Assembly: GCA_963666875.2 (NCBI GenBank)
Contig: CAXXPU010000004.1
Location: 1-64,000, forward strand
Direction of reading: 5' to 3'
DNA length: 64,000 nt
Source: G963662655 sp963666875
GTDB taxonomy: Bacteria; Cloacimonadota; Cloacimonadia; Cloacimonadales; JAIOQZ01
Shown here: positions 44,395-53,810 of the stretch, in pieces
Layout: each line of letters opens with the position of its first letter
Position numbering within the stretch: the first letter of the stretch is position 1
Translations under genes and position numbers: made by a program
Notes under the pieces: model-generated
Told to the model about the DNA's origin: nothing
The model's database searches: none
The model's input: only the letters and a program-made list of their open reading frames with translations

Positions 44395-45846
44395 ATGGAA
44401 TATTTTAAAGGTACCCTGAATATCCTGGTGGATGTCGAGAAACCGTTCATCCCCAAGAGCGAATATGTCTTTCGGCAGTTCTGCAGGATCCTCGGTTTGC
44501 AGCCGAAGTTCTTCTACCGCTATTCATCAGCGCAGATACACGTCTATTACGGAACGAAAGCGGACGAACACTACCCTGTTCAGATATTCCACAGTCCGAA
44601 CGCCAACGAATTCTTCGAGAAGAAGGCTGTCTATCCGAACGAATCGTTCCGGTTCCTCAAATACAACGAGGTGATGCTGCCGTTTCTCTTCTCGCCGCAG
44701 GGCGACCTGTTCCATCTCAGCGAGCGCTGCATCTGCATCCGCAAGGACATCATCTCCTCGGCGTTCTATTTTCTGACCTGCTGGCAGGAATATGCGTCCG
44801 ACCAGAAATTGACTCCAGAAAACCGCTACGATTTCACGAAGTCGCACCAGAAATACTGGGACTTCGCGGATATCCCCGTGGTCGATTACTACGTCGATAT
44901 CCTGGATCGCGCATTCAACATGAAGCTGCCGGAGTTCTCAGGCAAGCCACGCTGGCATGAAAACAAAGATTTTTGCGTGACGCTGTCGCACGACGTCGAT
45001 TACTGGAATTACTGGACGCAGGATGAAATCCGGCGGATGATTCGCCACAATCTTTCGCGCATGACCCGACAGCCGCTTCACGCGCTCTTCAAGCTTATCC
45101 TGCACAACCTCGACAAGCGGGTGTTCTACAACCCGACCCGCAGGCATTCGCAGGTGATCGCATACGAGCACAAACACGGTGTGCAATCCACCTCGTTCCT
45201 GCTCGCTATGGACGACAACGATGATCCGCGCAAGAACTACCTCGTCGATCCGAACTACCGCACCGAGATCCAGAATTTCTATACGCTACTCAATCACACA
45301 GGCGTCGAACTGCACGGAAGCCCGGAGGCGGCGTTCTCGCCGGAGCAACTGGAAAAGGAACTGACGCTGCTGCGCGAAGCGGGATTCCACCCGATCGGTT
45401 ACCGCAGCCACCGACTGGCTTTTTCCTTTCAGAAGACGTTCGCGATTCTCGAGCAGGCTGGGATTCAGTACGACAGTACACTTGGCTTCTGGGAGCATGC
45501 CGGTTACCGTGCCGGAATTTCTTACCCATACAAGCCGTATAACCTGGAGGAGAACAGGCCGTTCAATATCCTGGAAATCCCGCTGCACGTCATGGATGTA
45601 AGCCTCTTCTCGCCCATTTCGATGCACATGAATATCGCATCGGGCAGAAAATGGATGACCGAGCGAATCAATATCACCAAACAGAAGGGAAGTCACCTGT
45701 CGCTGCTATGGCACTACCGGACCTACGACAATATCGATTACCCGGGCTGGGGCCAGCTCTACCGGGACACGATTCGATACGCTAAGAAAAACGGCGGTTG
45801 GGTATGCTCGGTCAACGACCTGTATCACTACTGGACAGACAAGTAA
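44395..45846 (+). CDS. Polysaccharide deacetylase-like protein with N-terminal extra domain (483 aa)
   Basis: Residues 1-170 form an N-terminal domain of the kind often found before such deacetylases (DUF7033-like, low certainty). The C-terminal NodB-like domain begins at about residue 195 with VTLSHDVDYWNYW, where the Asp pair would bind metal. It continues through VELHGSPEA and IGYRSHRLAF to LLWHYRTYDN near the end. There is no signal peptide, so it should be cytoplasmic, as in capsule-linked members. It starts 10 bases after lon and may be co-transcribed. Substrate not known. Confidence 0.75.
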   Translation: MEYFKGTLNILVDVEKPFIPKSEYVFRQFCRILGLQPKFFYRYSSAQIHVYYGTKADEHYPVQIFHSPNANEFFEKKAVYPNESFRFLKYNEVMLPFLFSPQGDLFHLSERCICIRKDIISSAFYFLTCWQEYASDQKLTPENRYDFTKSHQKYWDFADIPVVDYYVDILDRAFNMKLPEFSGKPRWHENKDFCVTLSHDVDYWNYWTQDEIRRMIRHNLSRMTRQPLHALFKLILHNLDKRVFYNPTRRHSQVIAYEHKHGVQSTSFLLAMDDNDDPRKNYLVDPNYRTEIQNFYTLLNHTGVELHGSPEAAFSPEQLEKELTLLREAGFHPIGYRSHRLAFSFQKTFAILEQAGIQYDSTLGFWEHAGYRAGISYPYKPYNLEENRPFNILEIPLHVMDVSLFSPISMHMNIASGRKWMTERINITKQKGSHLSLLWHYRTYDNIDYPGWGQLYRDTIRYAKKNGGWVCSVNDLYHYWTDK

Positions 45847-45870
45847 TAATGATTATAGATTGGAGAAACC

Positions 45871-48111
45871 ATGATACTGAGCGAAAACGCTATCAAAGTA
45901 CTGGAGAAACGATACTTCAAAAAAGACAATGACGGGAAATCCATCGAAGACTGGCAGGGTTTGATCGAGCGCGTCGCAGGCAATATCGCCGGCGATGACG
46001 ACGAGAAGAAAGAACGCTTTTTGAAGCTGCTCGATTCGGGCTGTTTCCTGCCCAATTCACCCACGCTGATGAACGCAGGTAACGACTTGCAGCAATTATC
46101 CGCCTGTTTCGTGCTGCCCATCGAAGACAGCATGGACAGCATCTTCGAATCGATCAAGAACGCCGCGCTCATCCACAAGAGTGGCGGCGGCACCGGCTTC
46201 AGCTTTTCAAAGCTCCGCGAAGCCGACGCGCCGGTACGATCCACCAACGGTGTTTCATCCGGTCCGCTGTCGTTTCTGAAGGTCTTCAACGCAGCCACCG
46301 ACGCAGTCAAGCAGGGCGGGACACGGCGCGGCGCCAACATGGCGATCCTCGACGTCACCCACCCGCAGATCATCGATTTCATCACCTGCAAGGAAAATAC
46401 ATCGGAACTGACCAACTTCAACATCAGCGTCGCGATCAACGACGACTTCATGCAGGCGGTGCATCAGGATTCGGAGTACGAACTGGTCTCGCCGCACACC
46501 GGCGAGGTGGTGAAGAAGCTCTCCGCGCGGGATGTTTTCTCGCTCATCGTCGAGATGGCGCACAAGAACGGCGAACCAGGCATCATCTTCCTCGATCGCA
46601 TCAACCAGCACAATCCAACGCCGCACATCGGCACGATCGAGAGCACCAATCCCTGCGGCGAGCAACCGCTCCTCCCCAACGAGGCCTGCAACCTCGGCTC
46701 GATCAATCTTGCTCCGCTGGTGAAGGACGGCACCTTCGATTTCGACGCCTGCAAAGAAGTTGTTCGCGACAGCGTCGAGTTCCTCGATCACGTGATCGAC
46801 CGCTCGAACTTCCCGCTGCCCGAAATCAAGAAGATGGTGGAAGCCAACCGCAAGATCGGACTGGGCATCATGGGCTGGGCGGATATCCTGTACAAGCTCG
46901 AGATTCCCTACGACAGCGAAGAGGCGATCGCGCTGGCAGAAGAGATCATGGAATTCATCGATTATCATGGCAAGCTTCGCTCCGTCGAGCTGGCTGTCGA
47001 GTGCGGATCGTTCCCGAATTTTATAGGCAGCATTTATCAGACGAAGCACCTCCAGCGCGAAGGCAAGCTGGATTGGGACAAGCTGGTCAACCGGATGTCC
47101 AAGGACGGTATCCGCAACGCGACTGTCACCACCATCGCGCCCACCGGAACCATCAGCATGATCTGCGACACTTCCAGCGGCATCGAACCGCAGTTCTCGC
47201 TGGTGTTCGTCAAGAGCGTGATGGACGACGACAAACTACTCTACGTGAATCCCTATCTGAAAGAAGCGCTGGAAAAGGCGGGAATCTACAGTCAGGAATT
47301 GATGGAGAAGGTCGCCGAAGCGGGATCGGTCGCGCACATCAGCGAGATCCCGGACAAGATCAAGAAAGTATTCGTCACATCGCACGACATCACGCCCGAA
47401 TGGCACATCCGGATGCAGGCTGCATTCCAGAAATACACCGACAACGCCGTATCCAAGACGATCAACTTCCGCCGCGAAGCTACTCGCGAAGAAGTCCAGA
47501 TGGCGTACGAACTCGCCTGGGAACTGGGCTGCAAAGGCGTTACGGTCTATCGCGACGGCAGCCGCGAGAATCAGGTGCTCAGCGTGGGCACGAAGGAATC
47601 GAAGCCGACGTCGGAAACCCGCATCGCGCCGCGTCATCGGCCCGAACTCACCCACGGTTTCACCCAGCGAATCGAGACGGGATGCGGACACATGTACGTG
47701 ACCATCAACAGTGACGAGAAGGGCGTTTGCGAGCTCTTTACCCAGATGGGCAAGGTCGGCGGTTGTGCTTCCGCTCAGCTCGAAGCGATCGCACGACTGG
47801 TCTCGCTGTGCCTCCGGTCCAACATCAAGGTGGAATCGGTCGCACGGCAGCTCAAGGGTATCCGCTGTCCCTCGCCGATGTGGTACAAGGGTAAGGTGAT
47901 CTCATCCTGCGCCGACGGCGTGGCGACCGCACTGGAGACCTCGCTGGATCAGCCGGTGGAGCCGCTTCCGACCTCGAATGAAGCACACGAACCGGTGAAA
48001 CCGACGACCGATGAACGAAAAGTCAATCGCACCTGCCCGGACTGCGGCGGGAACATCGAGTATGCCGAAGGCTGTATGAAATGCCCGTCCTGCGGCTGGT
48101 CGAAGTGCTGA
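45871..48111 (+). CDS. nrdJ: Adenosylcobalamin-dependent ribonucleotide reductase (class II)
   Basis: The 746-residue protein has the class II signature: LSACFVLPIEDSMDSI near residue 75, SGGGTGFSFS, and the active-site NPCGEQPLLPNEACN with Cys at about 262. It ends with a zinc-ribbon tail, CPDCGG then CMKCPSCGW. It makes deoxynucleotides using coenzyme B12 and needs no oxygen, which fits an anaerobe. GGAG precedes ATG 45871. No separate small subunit is needed or seen. Confidence 0.95.
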   Translation: MILSENAIKVLEKRYFKKDNDGKSIEDWQGLIERVAGNIAGDDDEKKERFLKLLDSGCFLPNSPTLMNAGNDLQQLSACFVLPIEDSMDSIFESIKNAALIHKSGGGTGFSFSKLREADAPVRSTNGVSSGPLSFLKVFNAATDAVKQGGTRRGANMAILDVTHPQIIDFITCKENTSELTNFNISVAINDDFMQAVHQDSEYELVSPHTGEVVKKLSARDVFSLIVEMAHKNGEPGIIFLDRINQHNPTPHIGTIESTNPCGEQPLLPNEACNLGSINLAPLVKDGTFDFDACKEVVRDSVEFLDHVIDRSNFPLPEIKKMVEANRKIGLGIMGWADILYKLEIPYDSEEAIALAEEIMEFIDYHGKLRSVELAVECGSFPNFIGSIYQTKHLQREGKLDWDKLVNRMSKDGIRNATVTTIAPTGTISMICDTSSGIEPQFSLVFVKSVMDDDKLLYVNPYLKEALEKAGIYSQELMEKVAEAGSVAHISEIPDKIKKVFVTSHDITPEWHIRMQAAFQKYTDNAVSKTINFRREATREEVQMAYELAWELGCKGVTVYRDGSRENQVLSVGTKESKPTSETRIAPRHRPELTHGFTQRIETGCGHMYVTINSDEKGVCELFTQMGKVGGCASAQLEAIARLVSLCLRSNIKVESVARQLKGIRCPSPMWYKGKVISSCADGVATALETSLDQPVEPLPTSNEAHEPVKPTTDERKVNRTCPDCGGNIEYAEGCMKCPSCGWSKC

Positions 48112-48147
48112 CAATCGATATAACATAAACAGAATACAGGAGTTACA

Positions 48148-49944
48148 ATGCTCGATCTTATAGGCAACACAAAACGAACGCACTACTGCGGCGAAATCAC
48201 CGAATCCAATATCGGACAAACCATTACACTCATGGGACACGTCCACACCCGGCGCGACCTCGGAAACCTCATCTTTATCGACATGCGCGACGTCTCCGGT
48301 ATCGTGCAGATCGTCTTCGAACCCGAGAACGAAGCCGTCATCGAAAAAGCGCATAAACTGCGCAATGAATACGTGATGGCAGTGACCGGCATCGTCCGCG
48401 CACGCGAAGCGCAGAATATCAACAAGGATATGGCGACCGGCGCGGTGGAAGTCGTGGCAAACGAACTGCTACTGCTCAATGATAGCAAGCCGCTGCCCGT
48501 GCAGATAAACGAAAAGCAGCTCGCCGAGGAAGACCTGCGGCTGGAATATCGCTACCTTGACCTCCGACGGCAGAAATTGCAGCAGAAAATCATCATGCGG
48601 CACAAGATCGTCTTCGCCATCCGCGAATACCTGACGAAGATGCGGTTCTTCGAGATCGAGACGCCGGTGCTGATGAAATCGACTCCCGAAGGCGCGCGCG
48701 ACTACCTCGTTCCCAGCCGCGTGCACCCAGGAAAATTCTTCGCGCTGCCGCAGTCGCCCCAGATTTACAAACAGCTCCTGATGATCGCCGGCTTCGACCG
48801 CTACTTCCAGATCGCGCGCTGCTTCCGCGACGAAGACCTCCGCGCGGACAGACAACCCGAATTCACCCAGCTCGATCTCGAGATGAGCTTCGTCACACAA
48901 GACGAAATCTTCGAGATCCTCGAGGGATTAATGGCTGAACTCTTCGAGAAGATTCTCGGAAAGAAGCTCGTAACACCATTCCCCAGAATGCAATACAACG
49001 AGGCGATGAACCGCTATGGCAGCGACAAACCGGATACCCGATTCGGCATGGAACTCTGCGACGTGAGCGACATCGTTGCGAAGAGCGAATTTAAGGTATT
49101 CTACGGAGCGCTGAAATCGGGTGGAAGCGTCCGCTGCATCGTAGTGCCGGGCTGCGCGGGATATTCACGTAAGCAGATCGACGAACTGACCGATGTGGCG
49201 AAGCACGTCGGCGGCAAGGGTCTGGCATTCTGTAAGGTCGAGAGCGGCGAACTGACCGCCGGCATCAGCAAGTTCCTCACTGACGACGAGAAAGCCGGCA
49301 TTATGCAGAAATCCGGTGCGAAAGACGGCGACCTGATCCTCTTCGGAGCCGACCGCAACACCATCGTCTTCAAGGTGCTGGACGCGGTGCGCAACAAGGT
49401 CGCTCGCGATCTCGACATCATCCCGAAGGATTCGTTCAACTTCCTGTGGATCACAGACTTCCCGCTCTTCGAGTACGACGAGGACAATCAGCGCTGGGAG
49501 ACCGCGCACCACATGTTCACGCTGCCCAAGGCCGAGCATCTCCCCTATTTCGACAACGAATCCGACTGGCATAGGATTCAGGGCGAACTCTACGACCTCG
49601 TCTGCAACGGCATGGAGCTGTCTTCCGGCAGTATCCGCTGCCACAGGCCCGATATCCAGCGCAAGATTTTCGATGTGCTGGGCTTCTCCGAAGAAGAGCT
49701 GCAAGAGAAATTCGGCTTCTTCCTCAAGGCGCTGGACTACGGAACGCCGCCGCACGGCGGAATCGCGCCCGGAATCGATCGTCTGGTCATGCTGATGACC
49801 CAATCCGATTCCATCCGCGACGTCATCGCCTTCCCCAAGACGCTCAAGGCTGTCGATCTGATGAGTCAGGCCCCTGCCGAGGTCTCGGAGAAACAGCTTG
49901 AAGAACTCTACCTCGAGATCGTGAAAGAGGACTCGAACGAATGA
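48148..49944 (+). CDS. aspS: Aspartyl-tRNA synthetase
   Basis: The 598-residue protein has the bacterial AspRS architecture. An OB-fold anticodon domain (GHVHTRRDLGNLIFIDMRD) is followed by class II motif 2 (RYFQIARCFRDEDLRADR), the GAD insertion at about residues 290-410, and motif 3 (GIAPGIDRLVML). AGGAG precedes the start. Its stop overlaps purN (ATGA). Whether it is discriminating or non-discriminating (Asp/Asn) cannot be settled here. Confidence 0.96.
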   Translation: MLDLIGNTKRTHYCGEITESNIGQTITLMGHVHTRRDLGNLIFIDMRDVSGIVQIVFEPENEAVIEKAHKLRNEYVMAVTGIVRAREAQNINKDMATGAVEVVANELLLLNDSKPLPVQINEKQLAEEDLRLEYRYLDLRRQKLQQKIIMRHKIVFAIREYLTKMRFFEIETPVLMKSTPEGARDYLVPSRVHPGKFFALPQSPQIYKQLLMIAGFDRYFQIARCFRDEDLRADRQPEFTQLDLEMSFVTQDEIFEILEGLMAELFEKILGKKLVTPFPRMQYNEAMNRYGSDKPDTRFGMELCDVSDIVAKSEFKVFYGALKSGGSVRCIVVPGCAGYSRKQIDELTDVAKHVGGKGLAFCKVESGELTAGISKFLTDDEKAGIMQKSGAKDGDLILFGADRNTIVFKVLDAVRNKVARDLDIIPKDSFNFLWITDFPLFEYDEDNQRWETAHHMFTLPKAEHLPYFDNESDWHRIQGELYDLVCNGMELSSGSIRCHRPDIQRKIFDVLGFSEEELQEKFGFFLKALDYGTPPHGGIAPGIDRLVMLMTQSDSIRDVIAFPKTLKAVDLMSQAPAEVSEKQLEELYLEIVKEDSNE

Positions 49945-50573
49945 AGGCACGCATCGCAATCCTGACATCCGGGATGAGCCGCGGCTCTAACTTCGAGGCA
50001 ATCTTTCAATACTTCCTGAAGCAGCGGCTGCCGGTGGAAATCGCCTTTGTGACTACCAACCGAAAAGATGCGCCTATCCACGAACGCTGCGCAAAGCTTG
50101 GGGTACACTGTTATTTTGTGCCGACGAATGACTTCGGCCAGTTCGAGGAGAAGCTGATGAAATATATCAAGGCGCAGGAAGTCGATCTCATTGTACTGGC
50201 AGGATTTATGAAAAAGCTGACGCCGGAGTTCATCCGCGACGCGGATTGCCCGATCGTGAACATCCACCCGGCGCTGCTGCCGAAATACGGTGGCAAAGGG
50301 ATGTATGGCATGCGGGTCCACGAGGCTGTGTTCGAGTCGAAAGACAAGATGTCCGGCGCGACGATCCACTACGTGAACGATCGATACGACGACGGCGAGA
50401 TCGTCGCGCAGAAAACGGTCGGCATCGGCAGATGCAAGTCGCCGGAGGAGATCGCGAAAAAGGTGTTGAAGGTCGAGCATGAACTCTATCCGAGAACGAT
50501 CTGGAAGGTCTTGCGCTCGCATAAACGCATGAGAAGGCAGGCGAAACGCTCCCTGATAACCACGATCATATAA
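49941..50573 (+). CDS. purN: Phosphoribosylglycinamide formyltransferase
   Basis: GART family, transferring formyl from 10-formyl-THF to GAR in purine synthesis. The catalytic triad is visible: N107 and H109 in NIHPALLP, and D150 in RYDDG. The N-terminus reads ILTSGMSRGSNFEAI, where most PurN have LxSGxGSNLQA, so the loop carries one extra residue. The length of 210 aa is typical. It overlaps aspS by 4 bases and precedes an M20 hydrolase by 12 bases. Confidence 0.88.
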   Translation: MKARIAILTSGMSRGSNFEAIFQYFLKQRLPVEIAFVTTNRKDAPIHERCAKLGVHCYFVPTNDFGQFEEKLMKYIKAQEVDLIVLAGFMKKLTPEFIRDADCPIVNIHPALLPKYGGKGMYGMRVHEAVFESKDKMSGATIHYVNDRYDDGEIVAQKTVGIGRCKSPEEIAKKVLKVEHELYPRTIWKVLRSHKRMRRQAKRSLITTII

Positions 50574-50585
50574 GAGGAAAGACGC

Positions 50586-51689
50586 ATGATTGATCTGCTT
50601 CAAGTCCGAAAGGATCTGCATCGGATCCCGGAACTCGGCTTCAACGAGCACCAGACGCAGGATTTTCTGCTCGGTATATTGAAAGGATTACCCGGTATCG
50701 AAATCCACACCTTCGACTTCCCGGGCATCGTAGTGGAATACACGCATGGCGATGGTCCATACCGGCTTTTCCGCGCCGACATGGACGCGCTGCCGATAAG
50801 GGAAATGACCGGCTGTGATTTCGCATCGAGCATCGAAGGTTTTATGCACGCCTGCGGCCACGACATCCACATGACTGTGCTTCTCGGCCTGATCGACCGG
50901 ATTGTCGCGGAGCAGCCGGATCAAAATTACCTGTTCGTCTTCCAACCCGCCGAGGAAGGACTTGGCGGCGCCGAACGAATCTTGAAAACCGGCATCCTGG
51001 ATCGTTTCGAGATCGGGGAAGCCTGGGCGCTACACGTTCAGGGCGGACTGCCGGTCGGAACCGTCTCCACCAGACCGGGGATATTCTTCGGCATCCCGCA
51101 GGAATTCGACGTCGAGTTCACGGGCGAAACCGCGCATGTTGCGTTCCCGCAGACAGGTCGTGACGCGCTTTCAGCAGGTATCACGTTCTATCAGACCATG
51201 TCGCGGTTGATGCACGAGCGCTTTCCCGCCACCGATTCCGTGGTATTCTACGTCGGTACCTTGAACGCCGGCACCGTGCGCAACGCGGTGGCGAAACACT
51301 GTGTCATGAAAGGAACCACCCGCAGCCTGAGGCGCGAGAACTGGAAGAAGATGAACGACCTGATGGAAACCGTTGCGAGAACAACCGCCGGGATGCACGA
51401 TGTCGAATACAAGGTCACGCTGCACAGCACCTACGATCCGGTGATCAATTCGGAAAAGCTCTACGGCGCGTTTCTGGATCGTCTGCCGGAAGATGTGAAA
51501 CACATCGAGGCTAAAACCGTCATGACCGGCGAGGACTTCGGATTCTTCACCACGAAATACGACGGACTACTCTTCTGGCTGGGCGCCGGGGAGGACGCTG
51601 GAGACCTGCACTCGGATCGATTCCTGCCCAATGAGGGCTGCATCGAGACGGGCGTTCGCGTGATGCTGCAACTCGCATTGAAAAAATGA
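50586..51689 (+). CDS. M20-family amidohydrolase (N-acyl amino acid hydrolase type)
   Basis: The 367-residue protein begins with the family pattern LHRIPELGFNEHQT. Metal ligands are visible in HACGHDIHM, PAEEGLGG, ALHVQGG and LHSDRFLP. The dimerisation domain is inserted between about residues 180 and 290 (FTGETAHVAFPQTGRDA). Relatives include hippurate hydrolase and N-acetyldiaminopimelate deacetylase. The length and the start fit the latter best, but no dap gene is nearby, so I leave the substrate open. GAGGAAAG precedes ATG 50586. Confidence 0.85.
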   Translation: MIDLLQVRKDLHRIPELGFNEHQTQDFLLGILKGLPGIEIHTFDFPGIVVEYTHGDGPYRLFRADMDALPIREMTGCDFASSIEGFMHACGHDIHMTVLLGLIDRIVAEQPDQNYLFVFQPAEEGLGGAERILKTGILDRFEIGEAWALHVQGGLPVGTVSTRPGIFFGIPQEFDVEFTGETAHVAFPQTGRDALSAGITFYQTMSRLMHERFPATDSVVFYVGTLNAGTVRNAVAKHCVMKGTTRSLRRENWKKMNDLMETVARTTAGMHDVEYKVTLHSTYDPVINSEKLYGAFLDRLPEDVKHIEAKTVMTGEDFGFFTTKYDGLLFWLGAGEDAGDLHSDRFLPNEGCIETGVRVMLQLALKK

Positions 51690-51778
51690 GTTGACCATTC
51701 CGACCATTTACGGGATATGACCCCAAAATCATGATTTCATGAAAAGATAATATAGATTCTATCAAGTATGGAGGATGA

Positions 51779-52858
51779 ATGAATTACCGAGTACTGGCTA
51801 TCAATCCCGGTTCTACTTCAACCAAAATCGCCGTTTTCGACGACGATCAAAAAGTCTTTGTAAAAGTGCTTCGCCACGATCCAGAGGAACTCGATAAAAT
51901 CGGCGGAATCCTGGATCAGTATGAATTTCGTAAAAACCTGGTGATGGAAGCGCTGAAAGAGAACGATGTCGAGCCCGAGACCCTTGAAGCGGTCGTGGGC
52001 CGCGGTGGACTGGTTCGCTCCGTTCCCGGCGGAACGTACAACGTAAGCGAAAAGATGCTCGCCGACCTGAAAGATCCGTCCATCTGGGGTCGTACCCACG
52101 CCTCGAACCTGGGCGCCTTCATCGCGAATTCCATCGGCAAGGAACTGAATATCCCGGCGTTTATCGTCGATCCGGTGACCGTCGATGAATTCGAAGACAT
52201 CGCGCGCATTTCCGGTATCCCGGAGATCGAACGCAAGTCGCTGTTCCACGCGCTGAACATCCGTTACACTGCACGCCATCTGGCGAAAGACCTGAACCGC
52301 GATTTCAACGACATGAACCAGATCGCCATCCACATGGGCGGCGGTATCACGGTCGCGGCGATCAAGAAAGGCAAGGTGGTCGATGTCAACAACGCGCTGC
52401 TCGGTATGGGACCTTTCTCGCCTCAGCGTGCCGGCGCTCTGCCCATCGGCGACCTGCTCGAGCTCGCCTTCAGCGGTAAATACACGCACAAGGAACTCGC
52501 GACAAAGCTTTGCAAGACTGCCGGACTCATCGCCTACCTCGGCACCGATAGCGGCATCGAGATCGAAAACCGCATCAAAGCCGGCGATCAGCACGCCAAG
52601 CAGATTCTGGACGCCATGTGCTACCAGATCGCCAAGGAAGTCGGTGGCTACGCAGCCGCACTGGAAGGAAAGGTCGATGCGATCTTCATGACCGGCGGAC
52701 TGGTTTACGATCCGTACCTCGTCAAGGAGATCAGCAAGCGCGTGCAGTTTATCGCACCCGTCCATACCTACCCTGGCGAAAAAGAGATGGAAGCCCTCTC
52801 CGAAGGCGGCGTCCTCGTCCTCAAGGGCAAGGAAAAGGCCAAGGATTACAAGGGCTGA
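51779..52858 (+). CDS. buk: Butyrate kinase
   Basis: ASKHA-fold acyl kinase (359 aa) that makes ATP and butyrate from butyryl phosphate, or the reverse, in fermentation. Motifs: INPGSTSTKIAVF at the N-terminus, GRGGLVRSVPGGTY, AIHMGGGITVAAI, GPFSPQRAGALP, and MTGGLVYDP near the end. No phosphate butyryltransferase gene is adjacent, which is where it often sits. Branched-chain acyl kinase activity is possible. GGAGG precedes the start, and a strong terminator follows. Confidence 0.92.
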   Translation: MNYRVLAINPGSTSTKIAVFDDDQKVFVKVLRHDPEELDKIGGILDQYEFRKNLVMEALKENDVEPETLEAVVGRGGLVRSVPGGTYNVSEKMLADLKDPSIWGRTHASNLGAFIANSIGKELNIPAFIVDPVTVDEFEDIARISGIPEIERKSLFHALNIRYTARHLAKDLNRDFNDMNQIAIHMGGGITVAAIKKGKVVDVNNALLGMGPFSPQRAGALPIGDLLELAFSGKYTHKELATKLCKTAGLIAYLGTDSGIEIENRIKAGDQHAKQILDAMCYQIAKEVGGYAAALEGKVDAIFMTGGLVYDPYLVKEISKRVQFIAPVHTYPGEKEMEALSEGGVLVLKGKEKAKDYKG

Positions 52859-52879
52859 TCCCGATAGATTTCCGACACA

Positions 52880-52910
52880 AAGGACCACCTGCGCGGTGGT
52901 CCTTTTTTTC
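52880..52910 (+). terminator. Strong intrinsic terminator after buk
   Basis: AAGGACCACC (52880-52889) pairs perfectly with GGTGGTCCTT (52895-52904), followed by a run of T residues. Confidence 0.92.
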
Positions 52911-53008
52911 GGTACGCAGACGTCATGGCTGTATCCCTCGTAGCGCTCGACCTCCGGGCGAGCTATTACAGACGTGGACGTCTGTGTACCCAGGGGGAGA
53001 AATTTCCC

Positions 53009-53076
53009 TTGACACGAAAACGCCAATTTTCGATGTTGAATTGCTCTAATTTTGAACCAGAAAGGAGGTGATGTCA
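53009..53076 (+). promoter_or_regulatory. Possible promoter and ribosome binding site of rpsU
   Basis: TTGACA at 53009-53014 is a perfect -35 box, but no good -10 box lies 16-18 bases downstream. AAAGGAGGTGAT at 53061-53072 is a near-complete anti-Shine-Dalgarno match. It lies 8 bases before GTG 53077 and so sets that start. Confidence 0.4.
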
Positions 53077-53280
53077 GTGCCGACAGTATTTCATCGCGAA
53101 GGTGAACCCTTTGAAGTGATGCTGAAGAAGTTCAAAAAGAAGTGCGAGAAGGCTTCGATACTCTCTGATATTAAGAAGCACCAGGTTTTTGAAAAACCGA
53201 GTGATAAAAAGAAACGCAAACTCAACGCAGCCCGCAGGAAACTTCTGAAAGCTCTGCGCAAAAAGGCTCGTTACTCCTGA
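53077..53280 (+). CDS. rpsU: 30S ribosomal protein S21
   Basis: Small basic protein of 67 residues (PTVFHREGEPFEVMLKKFKK, then a Lys/Arg-rich tail), matching S21, which aids mRNA start-site selection on the 30S subunit. The start is GTG 53077, because the Shine-Dalgarno core AGGAGG ends at 53068. Two upstream in-frame starts (GTG 53068 and ATG 53071) lie inside or against that core. It heads the macromolecular-synthesis cluster and touches yqeY (TGATG). Confidence 0.92.
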   Translation: MPTVFHREGEPFEVMLKKFKKKCEKASILSDIKKHQVFEKPSDKKKRKLNAARRKLLKALRKKARYS

Positions 53281-53723
53281 TGCTCGATAGAATTGCCGAG
53301 GACATCAAGAAGGCCATGCTCGCCAGAGACAAGGCGCGTCTTCTGGTGCTGCGCTCGATCAAGACCGATCTGATGAATCGGAAGATCGAATTGATCGTCG
53401 AAAAGCTCAGCGACGAAGAATCGCTTCTTGTACTGCATAAAGCAGTCAAGGCGCGAGAGCAGGCAATCGAGATGTTCGAGAAGGGCGGTCGTCAGGACCT
53501 GGTCGAAAACGGGCGAAACGAGATTTCCATCATTATGGAATACCTGCCGCGAAATCTGACGCGGGAAGAGGTCGAGGGCATCGTCGATGATGTGTTCGCG
53601 ACCGAGAAACCCGACGGCATGAAGGACATGGGCAGGATGATGAAGGCCGTTCTGGAGAAAACCGGAACTCGCGCGGATGGCAAGCTGGTTAGTGCCATCG
53701 TACGCGAAAAGCTGAATTCCTGA
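53280..53723 (+). CDS. yqeY: YqeY / GatB-like domain protein
   Basis: A 147-residue helical protein of the YqeY family (LVLRSIKTDLMNRKIEL, EISIIMEYLPRNLT and TRADGKLVSAIVREKL), related to the tail domain of the Asp/Glu-tRNA amidotransferase B subunit. It commonly follows rpsU. Its molecular function is not firmly known; a role near tRNA is suggested by homology. Its start overlaps the rpsU stop, and a terminator follows it. Confidence 0.92.
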   Translation: MLDRIAEDIKKAMLARDKARLLVLRSIKTDLMNRKIELIVEKLSDEESLLVLHKAVKAREQAIEMFEKGGRQDLVENGRNEISIIMEYLPRNLTREEVEGIVDDVFATEKPDGMKDMGRMMKAVLEKTGTRADGKLVSAIVREKLNS

Positions 53724-53747
53724 TAACGCTCGTTACCTTTTGACGCT

Positions 53748-53780
53748 GAAGGGAGTCTTTATACTCCCTTCTTTTTTTCT
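53748..53780 (+). terminator. Intrinsic terminator between yqeY and cvpA
   Basis: GAAGGGAGT (53748-53756) pairs with ACTCCCTTC (53763-53771), followed by TTTTTTTCTTT. It divides the cluster into rpsU-yqeY and cvpA-mutS2-dnaG-rpoD, although some read-through is likely. Confidence 0.85.
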
Positions 53781-53810
53781 TTGTACAAAACTATAAAAGC
53801 ACGGTGTATC

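Noticed and set aside
51690..51778. Promoter of buk
   Set aside because: GATAAT at 51746-51751 looks like a -10 box, but no -35 box lies at the right distance; the palindrome TCATGATTTCATGA nearby is only suggestive.
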